DNA of 7,323 bases from Acidobacteriota bacterium. Its GTDB lineage: Bacteria > Acidobacteriota > Terriglobia > Bryobacterales > Bryobacteraceae. Below the pieces are notes generated by a model that was given only the letters and a program-made list of their open reading frames with translations, was not told the DNA's origin and searched no databases. Shown piece after piece: positions 6,378 to 7,323 of this stretch. The DNA lies in the NCBI GenBank assembly GCA_003223065.1, contig QHXU01000310.1, positions 2,490-9,812 of the forward strand, written 5' to 3'. The position numbers and the translations under genes are program-made. Position 1 is the first letter of the stretch. Each line of letters starts with the position of its first letter.

Positions 6378-7322
6378 TCAGGGCGTATTGGAGATGACGT
6401 TGGGCACGTTGCGCTGCCGCAGGAGGGCGTTGAATGCCGCCACCTCCTTCTCAACCAACAAGTTAAGCCGCTGCCGGTAAGTCGCCGACTGTTCCTTCAG
6501 CTCGTCATGCACCGCCACCTGTTGCGTGGTTGGCTGAAAATCTGAGCTCGAGACTTCGTCAGCGAGATAGCCGATCTTTTCGCTGAGTTTCGGCGACCAT
6601 CGCACGCCATCCTGCCCTCTTCCGGTAGCTTTCATCTGAAAGAGGTTGTCTTCGATCTCGATGAGCTTGGAATTGAGCTGATCGGCTGACGAGCGGATTG
6701 CGGCCGCGTTCTCATTGCTGCCGAGTTCGGTTTTGAGGCTGGCGAGTTGGGCCCGGAGCGACTCGATCTGGTTCACGGCGTCAACGGTCCCATTCAACTC
6801 GACTGAAAGCGACGTAACCAACTTAGTCTGCGTCTGGATATCGCTTTCGGTGCCGTTCGAGTGCGGGTCCTTGAGCACATTCAGCTTCTGGCTGTATTCT
6901 TGTCCGTCGACGGTCAACTTGACCGTGTAGGTTTCGGGAGGAGCCAGTACCGCGATCCGCCGCTCGCCGGAATGCGGCCGCCAGCCCTCGGGTCCCACCG
7001 TAATTTCGGGCGCGTACTCCGGGCTGGTCCTGAGCCGCATTTGCTTGGTTTGTGTGAAACGGAGATCCCACCAGATGCGGTTGAGGCCGGCCTGCTTGGG
7101 GCCGGTCAGCGTCCTCACTGTCTTTCCGGCCGCGTCCTGGATGACGAGGTTAACGTCGCCCTTCGGAACCGATTTCAAATAGTAGTTGAGCGAGGCGCCG
7201 TAGGGCGGATTCTGTCCCGCGGTGGGATCGTAGGGTACTGTCTCCGGCTGGGTGGTGAACCGGAACCGGTATGCGTCGCGCGGCGGGAACAGGTCGGCGC
7301 TCGCTTCCAGCGTCTGCGCCGT
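6378..7322 (-). CDS. Vps10/BNR-type glycosyl hydrolase-like protein, C-terminal fragment
   Basis: The last 314 codons of a minus-strand gene are present; its start lies beyond the right edge. The frame is open to base 7322, so the first Met-like codon inside the window (TTG at 7178) is not the start. The visible N-terminal part has L-F-P-P-R-D-A-Y-R-F-R-F and then G-Q-N-P-P-Y-G-A-S-L-N-Y-Y-L, a signature found just after the BNR/sortilin beta-propeller in large bacterial Vps10-domain or WD40/YVTN/BNR-like proteins. An FlgD-like Ig module follows: V-N-L-V-I-Q-D-A-A-G-K-T-V-R-T-L, then A-G-L-N-R-I-W-W-D-L-R. Next come a beta segment (T-Y-T-V-K-L-T-V-D-G-Q-E-Y) and a long helical, probably coiled-coil stretch. 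The end is N-A-L-L-R-Q-R-N-V-P-N-V-I. Such proteins are usually about 1,000 residues and exported; despite the glycosyl-hydrolase label, their substrates are mostly unproven. The 233 bases between its stop and the ATPase start hold no gene and no clear terminator. Confidence 0.8.
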   Translation of the reverse strand, partial: TAQTLEASADLFPPRDAYRFRFTTQPETVPYDPTAGQNPPYGASLNYYLKSVPKGDVNLVIQDAAGKTVRTLTGPKQAGLNRIWWDLRFTQTKQMRLRTSPEYAPEITVGPEGWRPHSGERRIAVLAPPETYTVKLTVDGQEYSQKLNVLKDPHSNGTESDIQTQTKLVTSLSVELNGTVDAVNQIESLRAQLASLKTELGSNENAAAIRSSADQLNSKLIEIEDNLFQMKATGRGQDGVRWSPKLSEKIGYLADEVSSSDFQPTTQQVAVHDELKEQSATYRQRLNLLVEKEVAAFNALLRQRNVPNVISNTP

Positions 7323-7323
7323 C

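Overview
The window looks like chromosomal DNA of a GC-rich, Gram-negative, didermal bacterium. The clues are signal peptides, an outer-membrane beta-barrel ending in Phe, a TonB-type periplasmic domain and a SIMPL protein. A Vps10/BNR-type glycosyl hydrolase, a secreted NHL propeller and an ExeA-like ATPase together suggest Acidobacteriota (Solibacter/Bryobacter-like). That placement is inference; there is no marker gene, rRNA, tRNA, insertion sequence or CRISPR array here.

Layout from left to right: (1) the 3' end of a SIMPL/DUF541 gene on the plus strand (2-316). It converges, with an 11-base gap, on (2) a minus-strand RMD1/DUF155-family gene (328-1419). (3) Upstream of that, same strand, is an aldo/keto reductase gene (1468-2441) broken by an apparent 16-base deletion at about 1678-1679. 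(4) A short gap with a 9-bp perfect inverted repeat (2501-2536) separates it from (5) a minus-strand outer-membrane beta-barrel gene (2549-3154). (6) A 213-base divergent intergenic region leads to (7) a plus-strand secreted NHL propeller resembling peptidyl-alpha-hydroxyglycine alpha-amidating lyase (3368-4462). It converges, 14 bases apart, on (8) a minus-strand ExeA-like AAA ATPase carrying a transmembrane helix and a TonB C-terminal domain (4477-6144). (9) A 233-base gap, with a hairpin over the ATPase ribosome binding site, leads to (10) the 3' end of a minus-strand Vps10/BNR glycosyl-hydrolase-like gene (6378-7322).

The genes do not form one obvious pathway. Only the RMD1 gene and the broken reductase look possibly co-transcribed. 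Most products act in the envelope or periplasm. The most interesting items are the bacterial PAL-like protein with the eukaryotic peptide-amidating lyase zinc-site pattern intact, the ATPase-TM-TonB fusion, and the reductase lesion.
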